Both the position numbers and the translations under genes were made by a program. The notes beneath the pieces are model-generated. The model was not told the DNA's origin and searched no databases. It was given only the letters and a program-made list of their open reading frames with translations. Below, piece by piece: positions 1 to 7,455 of a DNA stretch of 36,492 bases. How positions within the stretch are numbered: the first letter of the stretch is position 1; every line of letters begins with the position of its first letter. This DNA is from Humibacillus sp. (GTDB lineage Bacteria > Actinomycetota > Actinomycetes > Actinomycetales > Dermatophilaceae), in assembly GCA_030452985.1 (NCBI GenBank), contig JAKDLG010000032.1, positions 1 through 36,492 of the forward strand. The letters run 5' to 3'.

Positions 1-104
1 ACGTGTACGTCCACGAGAAGGACCTCACCGCGACCATCACCGACACGAGCGTCACCTGGAACACCTGGCAACACTGGCGCACCAGCGGCAAAGCCCGATG
101 CTGA
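1..104 (+). CDS. C-terminal end of an unidentified protein (partial)
   Basis: The third frame is open from the window edge to a TGA at 102-104 and encodes about 33 residues, including TDTSVTWNTW and HWRTSGKARC at the end. The gene begins outside the window. I do not recognise the family. A transposase or integrase tail is possible, but nothing in the fragment proves it. The other two frames give Arg/Pro-rich reading typical of shadows, which is the only support for this frame. Confidence 0.3.
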   Translation, partial: VYVHEKDLTATITDTSVTWNTWQHWRTSGKARC

Positions 105-183
105 CAACGGCCCACCTCCGACCCCCTCGCCAGTTCCGCGAACCTGATCACTTCGTCGCACAACCGCTCGCTCACCGCGGAAC

Positions 184-218
184 GTGACTCGTGACTCGTG
201 ACTCGTGACTCGTGACTC
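184..218. repeat. Tandem heptamer GTGACTC x5
   Basis: Five perfect head-to-tail copies of GTGACTC (184-190, 191-197, 198-204, 205-211, 212-218), followed by a degenerate GTAAGTC. The array is intergenic, about 290 bp upstream of the TPP riboswitch. Seven is not a multiple of three, so a coding role is unlikely. It could be a slippage-prone satellite. Confidence 0.9.
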
Positions 219-470
219 GTAAGTCGGCCACGGCCACGCGACCGTCACCGCGGTGGCCGCCTGGGTAGACAGCTTGGTACCCGAACGTCAGGCCGAGGCT
301 GAGCGACCTCCAGATCAGACCGCCCAGCGGGCAGTGACGCGCAGCTCGTCGGCCGGATGTCTACTGGCCAGGCTTCTCATCCTGCGAAACCCGACAGTGA
401 ATCTTTCCCGAGCACGGGGTAAAGTCACCCCTACAACGGCAAGACACAACTGCATACGAACGACCCATCA
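219..470 (+). other. Gene-free leader region upstream of the riboswitch
   Basis: No convincing gene is present: the open frames here are Arg/Pro/Ser-rich on both strands. The promoter for the thiamine transporter should lie at its right end. The best -10 candidate is CATACG at 453-458, which would start transcription just before the riboswitch at 471. No good -35 hexamer is visible, so this is only a suggestion. Confidence 0.3.
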
Positions 471-569
471 CGACAGGGGAGCGCTCTTCAGCGCTGAGAG
501 TGCGCCGCCGAGCATCGGTGAGCCGCAGACCCTCGAACCTGCTCCGGTTAGCACCGGCGAAGGAAGTCG
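471..569 (+). promoter_or_regulatory. TPP (thiamine pyrophosphate) riboswitch, THI element
   Basis: The conserved TPP aptamer parts appear in order: CGAC (471-474) pairing with GTCG (566-569) as P1, then ACAGGGGAGCGC, then GCGCTGAGA at 491-499, a variable P3 region, then ACCCTCGAACCTG (529-541), then CCGGTTAGCACCGG and GAAGGAAG. CTGAGA and ACCC..GAACCTG are the pyrimidine- and pyrophosphate-sensor landmarks of the family. The element sits 93 nt upstream of the YkoE-like gene, so high TPP is expected to shut off the transporter. I could not decide whether the expression platform acts on transcription or translation. Confidence 0.93.
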
Positions 570-662
570 GTATTTCTCGAGGCAGCCACTCGGCGACGCG
601 AACGCGCCTGCTGGCCGGCCGCCTTCCCCCGGAATCCATCCATCGGACCCGGGAGACCATCC

Positions 663-1274
663 ATGAAGAACATCACCGCGTCAGGACCGCTCCGGCGGTG
701 GCGCACCATCGACCTGCTCACCTGCGCCTTTCTCGGCGCGGCGTTCGGGGTCGCCTACTGGGCCTGGGGCCTGATCTATGCGGCCCCATCAGCAGCCGTG
801 TCAGCGGGGTTCCCCCCGCTCGGAGCTCTGTTCAACTGGCCGTGGCTCGTGGCCGGCATCGTGGGCATGCTCATCATCCGCCGACCTGGTGCGGCCCTCT
901 TCACCGAGGTGCTGGCCGCCGTCGTTTCGATGCTCGTCGGCACCCAGTGGGGCGCCACGACGCTGTACTCGGGCATCGTGCAGGGTCTCGGTGTCGAGCT
1001 CGGCTTCGCGCTCTTCGGCTACCTGTCGTTCCGGTGGGTGCCGATGTTCGTGGCCGGCTTTCTCGGCGGCGCGTTCGAGGCTGTCTTTGAGTGGTACACC
1101 TACTGGCAGGACTGGGGCTTCGGCTACCGCATCGCCTACCTGTTCCTGCTCGGCGGCAGCGTGGCGATCTTCGGCTCGATGCTCGCCGTCGGCCTGACCA
1201 GGCTGCTCGCGTCGGCCGGTGCCTTGAACCCGTTCCCGCCCGGCCAGGAGGTGCGAGAACGTCAGGCCGTGTGA
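663..1274 (+). CDS. ykoE: YkoE-like S-component of a thiamine-precursor ECF transporter
   Basis: A 203-residue integral membrane protein with about six hydrophobic segments, matching the YkoE family of substrate-binding subunits of energy-coupling factor transporters. Such proteins bind thiamine or its hydroxymethylpyrimidine precursor in the membrane and hand it to an ATPase/T-component module. Recognisable family features are the Trp/Tyr-rich membrane segment starting AYWAWGLIYAAP, the stretch GTQWGATTLYSGIVQGLG, and FEWYTYWQDWGFGY near residue 145. The ATG at 663 follows a GGGAGA ribosome binding site. The TPP riboswitch upstream and the ATPase gene 34 bp downstream fix the likely substrate class. 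Exact substrate (thiamine or HMP) is inferred. Confidence 0.9.
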   Translation: MKNITASGPLRRWRTIDLLTCAFLGAAFGVAYWAWGLIYAAPSAAVSAGFPPLGALFNWPWLVAGIVGMLIIRRPGAALFTEVLAAVVSMLVGTQWGATTLYSGIVQGLGVELGFALFGYLSFRWVPMFVAGFLGGAFEAVFEWYTYWQDWGFGYRIAYLFLLGGSVAIFGSMLAVGLTRLLASAGALNPFPPGQEVRERQAV

Positions 1275-1308
1275 GCCGAGTACACGAGCACTGAGCAGAG
1301 GTGAGCCC

Positions 1309-3777
1309 GTGACGAACCAGCCTCAGCCCGAGCTGAGCCCGGCGCAGGAACGTGTTATGACTGGCGCCCGGGTGCGGGTCGATGACCTGCACTGGCGCCC
1401 CTACGGGCGCACCCGACCGGTGCTCGACCGTCTGAGCCTGACGATCGAACCCGGTGAGCGCATGCTGCTCGCCGGGCCGAGCGGGTCGGGCAAGTCGACC
1501 CTGCTGCGCGGTATCGCCGGGCTGCTGCTCACCGCCGACTCCGGTGAGCTCTCGGGCGAGGTGACGGTTGACGGCGTGCCACCCCAGAGCTCGCCCGGCG
1601 CGGTCGGTCTCGTGCTCCAGGACCCCGGCGCGGGAGTCGTCGCCTCCACGATCGGGCGTGACGTGGCTTTCGGCTTGGAGAACACCTCGGTGCCGCGCGC
1701 CGACATGGGCCTGGCCGTGCGGGCCGCGCTCGACGAGGTGGGGTTGACGATGACGACCGACAGCTCGCCCCAGACGCTCAGCGGCGGCGAGTCCCAGCGG
1801 TTGGCCCTGGCCGGGGCGCTGGTGATGCAACCGCGCGTGCTGCTGCTTGACGAACCCACGGCGATGCTGGATGCCGTCAACGCGCGCATCGTGCGCGAGG
1901 TGGTGGCCGACGTGTGCGACCGTCGAGGCCTGACGCTCGTCGTGGTCGAGCACCGCCTCACGGGCTGGGTTGACCACGTCGACCGCCTCGTGGTGCTCGA
2001 CGGCACCGGCGCGGTGATCGCCGACGGGCCACCCGCCACGATTCTGGCCGAGCACGGTGATGATCTTGCGGCGCAGGGGATCTGGGTGCCCGGGCTGCCC
2101 GAACCGGAACCCCTGCCCGTCGAGCTGACTCCGGTGCTCGGGGCAGCATCGGGAGTCGTCGACCCGGGGGAGGTCGTCGTGCGGGCCCGGACCGTCACCG
2201 TCGAGCACTCCGGCAGTCGCCTCGGTGCGAAGGTGCGCGCTACGGTAGCCGTACGCGACGCAGACCTCGATGTGCACGCGGGCGAGGTGGTGGCACTGGT
2301 CGGGCCGAGCGGCGCCGGCAAGTCGTCGTTCATGGCGGCGGTCGGCGGCCTCGTCGCTCCCACGTCCGGCTCGGTCGAGTTCGCCGGCCGGCTCACCCCC
2401 TCGGAGCACTCGGACCCCACGGCCACTCGCGCATCCGCCGAGCGTGCAACACACCGAGAAATCGAGAACGTCGCCGGTATGCACCACGCGCGGTTGTCGA
2501 TTGCTCGGTGTGTTGAGCGGCTGGGGGTGGGCCGGGGGGATGGCCGACGCACCCCTGCCGATGAAAGCGATACGCCGCCACCGGCGGACTGGCGCTCGCA
2601 CGAGATCGCCCGCGTGGTGGCCTGGGTGCCGCAACGAGCCGCGACCTCGCTCGTGGGCCACACGGTGCGTGACGACATCCTGCTGACCCCGCGCGCGCTC
2701 GGGCAGGACGAAGCGGCATCCGGTCAGCGGGCCGACGAGCTGCTCGATGCCCTCGGGCTCGCCCACCTTGCCGGCGTCGACCCCCGTCAGCTCTCGGGGG
2801 GCGAGCAGCGGCGACTGGCGCTCGCGTCTGCCGTGGTGCACTCGCCCGCCCTGCTGCTCGCCGACGAGCCCACAGTGGGCCAGGACCGGCTCACCTGGTC
2901 AGCCGTGTCGGGCCTCATCGACGCGGCACGGCGTGAGGGGGCCGGAGTCGTCGTGACGACCCACGACGAGGGAGTGGTCGGGGCAGCCGACCGAACCATC
3001 GCCCTCGAGCGACCGGAGCGCTCCGAGCGGCCTCCCGAGCCCGAGCGGCGCCCCCTCGTCGCCCGGGCCGAGCCCCTGGCGCTGCTCGCGGCCGCCCTGT
3101 GCGTGCTGCCCCTGCCGGCCCTGCTCGAGACCTGGCGGCAAGGACTGTTCGTGCTCATGGTCGAGGTGCTGCTCGGCGCTGTCGGGCTCATCTCCGTCGG
3201 CGCGGGTCGTCGCCCGCGTGGACGACTGGGAGACCTCGGCCGGCGGCTGGCCCCGGCCGGCCTCGCGGTGGTGGGGGTGGCCTGGTCGTCGTGGCTGCTG
3301 GGTGGCCGTGACCTGGAGATCGCATCTGGGGCCGCGCTCCGCGTGCTCTGCCTCGTGGTGCCGTCGGCGTTCGTGGTCGGCTTCATCGACCCCGAACCGC
3401 TGGGTGACCACCTGGCCCAAAGGCTACGGATGCCGGCCCGCCCGGTTGTCGCCGCCACCGCAGCCCTGCAGCGGGTGCAGTCGTTCGGCACGCTCTGGAC
3501 CGAGCTCATGACGACTCGGCGCGTGCGCGGCGTGCGCGCTGACCGGGGCTTGCTCGCCCGTGGGCGGGAAGCCGTCGTGGTCACAGGCGGGCTGCTCGTC
3601 GGGGCGCTGGGGCAGGCCGCGGTGCTGTCGCTGGCAATGGACGCGCGCGGCTTCGCCGAGGCCCACCGTCGCAGCTGGGCCGGCCCGGCCCCGTGGAGGG
3701 TGCCCGACACTCTCGTCCTGCTCGGCGGGCTGTTGATCGTGGTGGCTGGAATCGTGGCGCGGCTGCTCATCGGCTGA
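1309..3777 (+). CDS. ECF transporter fusion: two ABC ATPase domains plus transmembrane T-component (YkoD-YkoC type)
   Basis: This 822-residue protein would power the YkoE subunit. ATPase domain 1 has Walker [10 protein letters not shown] (residues 56-64), Q-loop Gln104, signature LSGGESQ near 157 and Walker B LLLDEPTAMLD. ATPase domain 2 has GPSGAGKSS with Lys338, Q-loop Gln442, signature LSGGEQRR near 495 and LLADEPTVGQD. Residues about 584-822 are hydrophobic T-component sequence, with the Arg-rich coupling-type motif TTRRVRGVRADRG near 733. The start is GTG at 1309 after AGAGGTGAG. Walker A Lys to Q-loop Gln is 42 residues in domain 1 but 104 in domain 2. The extra roughly 62 residues (about 2390-2590) are low-complexity and include a DNA palindrome (separate entry). 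The frame stays open, so the gene is probably functional or only recently altered. Confidence 0.92.
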   Translation: MTNQPQPELSPAQERVMTGARVRVDDLHWRPYGRTRPVLDRLSLTIEPGERMLLAGPSGSGKSTLLRGIAGLLLTADSGELSGEVTVDGVPPQSSPGAVGLVLQDPGAGVVASTIGRDVAFGLENTSVPRADMGLAVRAALDEVGLTMTTDSSPQTLSGGESQRLALAGALVMQPRVLLLDEPTAMLDAVNARIVREVVADVCDRRGLTLVVVEHRLTGWVDHVDRLVVLDGTGAVIADGPPATILAEHGDDLAAQGIWVPGLPEPEPLPVELTPVLGAASGVVDPGEVVVRARTVTVEHSGSRLGAKVRATVAVRDADLDVHAGEVVALVGPSGAGKSSFMAAVGGLVAPTSGSVEFAGRLTPSEHSDPTATRASAERATHREIENVAGMHHARLSIARCVERLGVGRGDGRRTPADESDTPPPADWRSHEIARVVAWVPQRAATSLVGHTVRDDILLTPRALGQDEAASGQRADELLDALGLAHLAGVDPRQLSGGEQRRLALASAVVHSPALLLADEPTVGQDRLTWSAVSGLIDAARREGAGVVVTTHDEGVVGAADRTIALERPERSERPPEPERRPLVARAEPLALLAAALCVLPLPALLETWRQGLFVLMVEVLLGAVGLISVGAGRRPRGRLGDLGRRLAPAGLAVVGVAWSSWLLGGRDLEIASGAALRVLCLVVPSAFVVGFIDPEPLGDHLAQRLRMPARPVVAATAALQRVQSFGTLWTELMTTRRVRGVRADRGLLARGREAVVVTGGLLVGALGQAAVLSLAMDARGFAEAHRRSWAGPAPWRVPDTLVLLGGLLIVVAGIVARLLIG
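2447..2515. repeat. Palindrome inside the ECF ATPase gene, related to the 34.8 kb hairpin
   Basis: The left arm CAACACACCGAGAAATCGA (2447-2465) pairs with the right arm TCGATTGCTCGGTGTGTTG (2497-2515) at 18 of 19 positions, around a 31-nt loop. The left flank is C-rich and the right flank is G-rich (GGGGGTGGGCCGGGGGG). The outer arm sequence CTCGGTGTGTTGAG is identical to that of the intergenic hairpin at 34819-34886. The palindrome lies within the extra residues between Walker A and the Q-loop of ATPase domain 2. Confidence 0.85.
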
Positions 3778-3874
3778 CGCACTGACTCGTGGCCCGGGGG
3801 CGACCAGCGTGTCCCGGCTCAACGGGGGCGCAGGGCCGGGGCACAATGGACCCAACCACCACCCATGCCACCCC

Positions 3875-3881
3875 AAGGAGG
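3875..3881 (+). promoter_or_regulatory. Ribosome binding site AAGGAGG fixing a TTG start
   Basis: A perfect AAGGAGG lies 8 nt before TTG at 3890. It decides the start of the following lipoprotein gene in favour of this TTG over any upstream start in the same frame. Confidence 0.8.
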
Positions 3882-3889
3882 CCATTCGC

Positions 3890-4399
3890 TTGCGCCAGCA
3901 GCCTCGCCGACGAACCGTCGGCCGGTATGCCGTTCAACTAGCCGCGCTGGCCCTGGTCACAGCCACGGTCACGATCCTCTCCGGATGCGGTCAGCCGTCG
4001 CCCGTAGACACCGACGACGGCGTGGGCCCGACCGTGAGCGTCGCCCTGCAACCCACCCTCCGGCCCGACACGAGCACCCCCGACCCCGTCGACCCCTCGG
4101 CGGCGAGCAGCGGTGGACTCTTCGACGCCTCCCAGGCCCTGGTCAGCCAGGCCTGTACCGCGACGGGTGACGTCTGGAGCTTCACCGGTCGGCTCGAGAA
4201 CACCGACACGGCTGAGCACGCCTTCACCGTCGGAGTCTTCATCACGGCAACGGCCGACGGCACCCAGATCGGCGGCAAGGAGATCGTGGTGACGGTGCCG
4301 GCCGGCGGCTCCGCCCCGGTGACGGCGAAGAACTTCTTCACCGGCCGCACCCAGGGCGTCGAGTGCCTGTCGGGTGTCACGGTCAAGGCGGACGACTGA
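3890..4399 (+). CDS. Putative lipoprotein of unknown function
   Basis: A 169-residue secreted protein. TTG at 3890 is chosen because a perfect AAGGAGG precedes it and because it gives a classic signal peptide: an Arg-rich start (MRQQPRRR), a hydrophobic core, and lipobox LSGC with the lipidated Cys at residue 27. The mature part has a Pro/Thr/Ser/Asp-rich linker, then a compact domain (SQACTATGDVWSFTGRLENT onward) resembling small beta-sandwich proteins. It contains a Cys in this segment and another near the end (GVECLSG), which may pair. Upstream ATG choices would place a stray extension before the signal peptide. It ends one base before the next start (4401), suggesting co-transcription. 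No function is assigned. Confidence 0.8.
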   Translation: MRQQPRRRTVGRYAVQLAALALVTATVTILSGCGQPSPVDTDDGVGPTVSVALQPTLRPDTSTPDPVDPSAASSGGLFDASQALVSQACTATGDVWSFTGRLENTDTAEHAFTVGVFITATADGTQIGGKEIVVTVPAGGSAPVTAKNFFTGRTQGVECLSGVTVKADD

Positions 4400-4400
4400 C

Positions 4401-5012
4401 GTGCGCCTCTACCTGACTCGTCACGGCCAGACCTCAGCCAACGTCGGACGCCAGCTCGACACCGCCGTGCCGGGGCGCGACCTTACCGACCTTGGTCGGC
4501 AGCAGGCCACCACGCTGGCCCAGAAGATGCGAGGCGAGCCCCTCGCCGCCGTCTACAGCTCTGACCTCGTGCGCGCCCAGCAGACGGCCGCACCCCTCGC
4601 CGACGATCTCGGCCTGGAGATCGTCACCCTCGGTGGGCTGCGTGAGATCCAGGCCGGCGACTGGGAGATGACGACCGACTGGATGCCGTTCGTCGAGGCC
4701 GTGGGGCGGTGGGGGGTCGACCCGACCGAACGCATCCCCGGCGGCGAGAGCGGGGTGGAGTTCATGACCCGCTATGCCGAAGCCCTGCACCGCATCGTGT
4801 CCGACGTGCACGCCCGCGACGCAGACGCTGCCGCCCTCGCCGTCAGCCACGGAGCCGCCATGCGCGTCTGGTGCGCGGCCGCCCTGGGCCTGCCTCCCGA
4901 CTGGTTCACCGGTCGGGCCCTCAACAACACCCTGGTCGTGACCCTCGAGGGCGACCCCGGCGACAACTGGAGGCTGCTGGCCTGGGGTGACGAACCGGTG
5001 AGCAACTGGTGA
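4401..5012 (+). CDS. Histidine phosphatase family protein (phosphoglycerate mutase-like)
   Basis: A 203-residue protein with the histidine-phosphatase signature LTRHGQTSAN (nucleophile His8), the conserved Arg/Gln region YSSDLVRAQQTA, a Glu-containing GLREIQAGDWE segment, and the second catalytic His in LAVSHGAAMRVW. These enzymes remove phosphate through a phospho-histidine intermediate. Substrates in this branch vary, from small metabolites to phosphosugars, and cannot be told from sequence here. GTG at 4401 lies one base after the stop of the lipoprotein gene, with AAGGCGG upstream inside that gene, so the two are probably translated from one message. An in-frame GTG at 4374 would add an unlikely Arg-rich leader before the conserved first strand. 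Confidence 0.9.
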   Translation: MRLYLTRHGQTSANVGRQLDTAVPGRDLTDLGRQQATTLAQKMRGEPLAAVYSSDLVRAQQTAAPLADDLGLEIVTLGGLREIQAGDWEMTTDWMPFVEAVGRWGVDPTERIPGGESGVEFMTRYAEALHRIVSDVHARDADAAALAVSHGAAMRVWCAAALGLPPDWFTGRALNNTLVVTLEGDPGDNWRLLAWGDEPVSNW

Positions 5013-5109
5013 CGACCGCCTGACTTGTCGACTCGCCGGCGCCGGCCGGTTCGCCGATCGGCACCGCCGTTCGCTGACAACGACCGTGGCCCTGGTTCAC
5101 ACTGTCTCG

Positions 5110-5616
5110 ATGAGCAGCTCCGGCTTCGTCGACGAGGCTCCGAGGCCTGACCCGAACCCAGGGGGCGGCCGAAGGGGTCGCGGTCGCGCGTTCCGGCTCG
5201 GGGGCTTCTTCACCGTGCTGGTGCTGGTGCTGCTCGCCTTCGGTGGCTGGGCCTGGACCTCCCGAGCCCACGCCGACGACCTGGCCGCGTTCGAGGCCTT
5301 GCGCGCCGACGCCGACGTGATGGACCGAAGCTTGACGCCCCGACGGTTCAGCGAGATCCCGCCGTGCCGCGACCGCGAGGAGGGCACGGTCACCCGCACC
5401 TACTCTGAGACAGACGGTCCTGCCCCCGAAGAGATCGTCGCCTACCTCCAGGAGAAGGGGTGGCACGAGCTCGAGCCGACCCCGCCGGCCGTCGTCACCA
5501 TGGCCACCACCGTGGCCGGTCACGCGCTGTTGGTCACGGTGGTCGCGACCAGCAGCTCGACCCTGTCTCTCACGGCCACCAGCGCGGCCAGCACCGTTGG
5601 CTGCTTCCTGCGCTGA
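5110..5616 (+). CDS. Small membrane-anchored protein of unknown function
   Basis: A 168-residue protein. The N-terminus is charged and Gly/Arg/Pro-rich, followed by one membrane helix (GGFFTVLVLVLLAFGGWAW, about residues 35-53), then an extracytoplasmic domain with two Cys (IPPCRDREEG and the final VGCFLR) that could form a disulfide. ATG at 5110 is preferred over the in-frame GTG at 5086 because it places six bases between CACACT and the start, as in other likely leaderless genes here. The stop lies in a 12-bp tandem duplication that supplies a second in-frame stop. I do not recognise the family. Confidence 0.75.
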   Translation: MSSSGFVDEAPRPDPNPGGGRRGRGRAFRLGGFFTVLVLVLLAFGGWAWTSRAHADDLAAFEALRADADVMDRSLTPRRFSEIPPCRDREEGTVTRTYSETDGPAPEEIVAYLQEKGWHELEPTPPAVVTMATTVAGHALLVTVVATSSSTLSLTATSAASTVGCFLR

Positions 5617-5634
5617 CGACGGCGCTGACGACGG
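5611..5634. repeat. 12-bp tandem duplication at a stop codon
   Basis: CGCTGACGACGG occurs twice in a row (5611-5622 and 5623-5634). The first copy carries the stop of the preceding gene and the second repeats it in frame, so loss of one stop would extend the protein by only four residues. Confidence 0.85.
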
Positions 5635-5747
5635 CGTCCGTCCTCGCGATCTCGACTTGAGCTTTGACCTTGACCCTGGGGAAGGGGCGAGACTCGTCAT
5701 CGGCGGGCAGCAGGCCCGCTGAGGAGGGTTCGAGAAGGGAGGCAGAC

Positions 5748-6626
5748 GTGGCTGCGACGTTGCTCACGATCGGTGAGTTCTCGGCTGCTTGCCGGCTGTC
5801 GCCGAAGGCGCTGAGGCTCTACGACCGCCTCGGCCTGCTGCAGCCCGCTCGGGTGGACGCTGAGACGGGGTACCGCTGGTACGCACCGACGCAGATCGCC
5901 CGGGCCCGCACGGTGGGCCTGCTGCGACGGCTGGAGATGCCCTTGGCGCTGATCGCCGAGGTCATCGACCAGACGCCCCGGCAAGCCGTGGCCGGCATCC
6001 GGTCACACGCCGCAACGGATGCCCGCGCTGCGGGTGAGCGGGCCGAGCTGGCCCGCTACCTCTGCCTCCTCATCGACGACCAGAAGGAGAGCGTTTCCAT
6101 GACCAGCCAGACGTACGAGGTGCAGCAGCGGGCCGTTCCGGAGCGAGCGGTGCTCAGCGCGGTGCGGCGGGCCCATGTCGACGAGCTGGGGCCCACTCTC
6201 GGTGCCCTGCTCGGCGCCATGAGCAGTGCGGGCCCCGGCCTGACCGGGATGGATGGCTGTCCCTACGTCGTGTACTACGCCGAGGTCAGCCACGACAGCG
6301 ACGGTCCGGTTGAGCTGGTGCGTCCGATGGGAGACCTGTCGATGGCGCAACGGGAGTCTGCCCTGCTGGACAATGTTCAGGCCCGTGTCGAACCAGCCCA
6401 CGAGGAGGCCTTCGTCGCGTTGACCATGGCCCAGACCAGCGGTAGCGCCACCATGGAGGCTCTCGACGTTCTGCAGGAGTTCGTCGTCTCCAGGGGAGCG
6501 ACGGTGGCCTCGCCGCCACGACAGATCATGATCGGGGACTGGCGCACCGCCGGCCCCGACGACCTCACCTGCCACCTCGCGGTCACGGTCCGCTCGGTAC
6601 GACCGACCACTCACGCTGTGCCGTGA
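5748..6626 (+). CDS. MerR family regulator with GyrI-like effector-binding domain
   Basis: A 292-residue protein. Residues 5-70 form a MerR winged helix (LTIGEFSAACRLSPKALRLY, then GLLQPARVDAETGYRWY), followed by a linker helix. The C-terminal GyrI/BmrR-like domain (about 125-290, starting TYEVQQRAVPERAVLSAVRR) typically binds cationic drugs or other small molecules. GTG at 5748 is selected because AAGGGAGG lies just before it and the MerR fold begins a few residues later; the longer in-frame ATG start at 5664 would add unrelated sequence. The stop overlaps the start of the next membrane protein gene (GTGA), so the two are translationally coupled and that membrane protein is the likely regulatory target. 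Confidence 0.92.
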   Translation: MAATLLTIGEFSAACRLSPKALRLYDRLGLLQPARVDAETGYRWYAPTQIARARTVGLLRRLEMPLALIAEVIDQTPRQAVAGIRSHAATDARAAGERAELARYLCLLIDDQKESVSMTSQTYEVQQRAVPERAVLSAVRRAHVDELGPTLGALLGAMSSAGPGLTGMDGCPYVVYYAEVSHDSDGPVELVRPMGDLSMAQRESALLDNVQARVEPAHEEAFVALTMAQTSGSATMEALDVLQEFVVSRGATVASPPRQIMIGDWRTAGPDDLTCHLAVTVRSVRPTTHAVP

Positions 6627-7381
6627 CTGGCGGCAGCTTCCGCAGACGAAGCGGCGCAGCAGCGTTGGTGCGCAGTGACATCGACCAGGCCGATCATGAT
6701 GAGATCACACGCACGTTGGCCATGCACCCGGCGAGGAGGGGGGTCGTCTTCAACGTCGCTCTCACCGCTCTGGAGGTGGGCGGGGCCATCGGGCTCTTCC
6801 AGCTGGCCAAGGTGGGGGGTGGCGACGACGTCCAGGCGTACTTGGCCGGCAGCGTCGCGCCTGTGCTGGGGGCCGTGGTGGTGTGGGTCCGGTCTCGAAA
6901 GTTCAGCGGGGCGTCTGCGGCGATCTTCGCCTTCACCACGTTGTCGGTGGTGGTGGCGCTCGTGGGCAGCACGGATCCCCGTGTGCTGCTCTACAAGGAC
7001 TGTGCGGCAACGGCGATGGTCGGCGTCGTGTGCGCAGCGTCGTGTGTGCTGATGGCGCGTCCGGTGATGTTCTACTTCGCCCAGCGCTACGGGAGCGACG
7101 GCTCTCGCGCGGGGATGGCCGTGTTCGACCGGATGTGGGTCGTCTACCCGGCCTTTCGCCGCAGCATGTTTGACGTCACCATCGTCTGGGCGGTGGTCTT
7201 CTTGGTCCAGGCGGTTGTAACGGCACTGATCATCGCGTCCGCGAGTTTCGCCACGGCTTACCGCTGGGACCAGGTCCTGCCGATCGTCGCGCTGGTCGTG
7301 GCGCTGTCTCTGTCCGTCATGGTCGGCCGTCGCGCCCAGCGAACGGCCGGGGCGCAGCGGGTCGGAGCGGTGGGCCACTGA
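6623..7381 (+). CDS. VC0807-like integral membrane protein
   Basis: A 252-residue protein with about six membrane segments, for example starting VVFNVALTALEVGGAIGLFQ and IVWAVVFLVQAVVTALII. The organisation and the central FYFAQRYGSDGSRAG/FRRSMFDVTIVWA region resemble the VC0807 family, whose biochemical role is not established. The GTG start at 6623 overlaps the stop of the MerR gene by four bases (GTGA), indicating coupled translation. A role in response to whatever the regulator senses is plausible but inferred only from this arrangement. Confidence 0.8.
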   Translation: MTGGSFRRRSGAAALVRSDIDQADHDEITRTLAMHPARRGVVFNVALTALEVGGAIGLFQLAKVGGGDDVQAYLAGSVAPVLGAVVVWVRSRKFSGASAAIFAFTTLSVVVALVGSTDPRVLLYKDCAATAMVGVVCAASCVLMARPVMFYFAQRYGSDGSRAGMAVFDRMWVVYPAFRRSMFDVTIVWAVVFLVQAVVTALIIASASFATAYRWDQVLPIVALVVALSLSVMVGRRAQRTAGAQRVGAVGH

Positions 7382-7455
7382 GGGTGTCCCACGCCACGGG
7401 CCACATCGCGAGAATGGCGCGACGATCGGCATCCGTGGGTGACACTCTGGTCGGT

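Noticed and set aside
901-2841. A 646-residue open frame on the minus strand
   Set aside because: It runs opposite the ykoE and ATPase genes, is His/Arg/Gly-rich with no motif, and reflects high GC. The plus-strand genes have full motif sets.
3809-3889. N-terminal extension of the lipoprotein from ATG 3809
   Set aside because: TTG 3890 has a perfect AAGGAGG and gives a complete lipoprotein signal; the extension would bury it.
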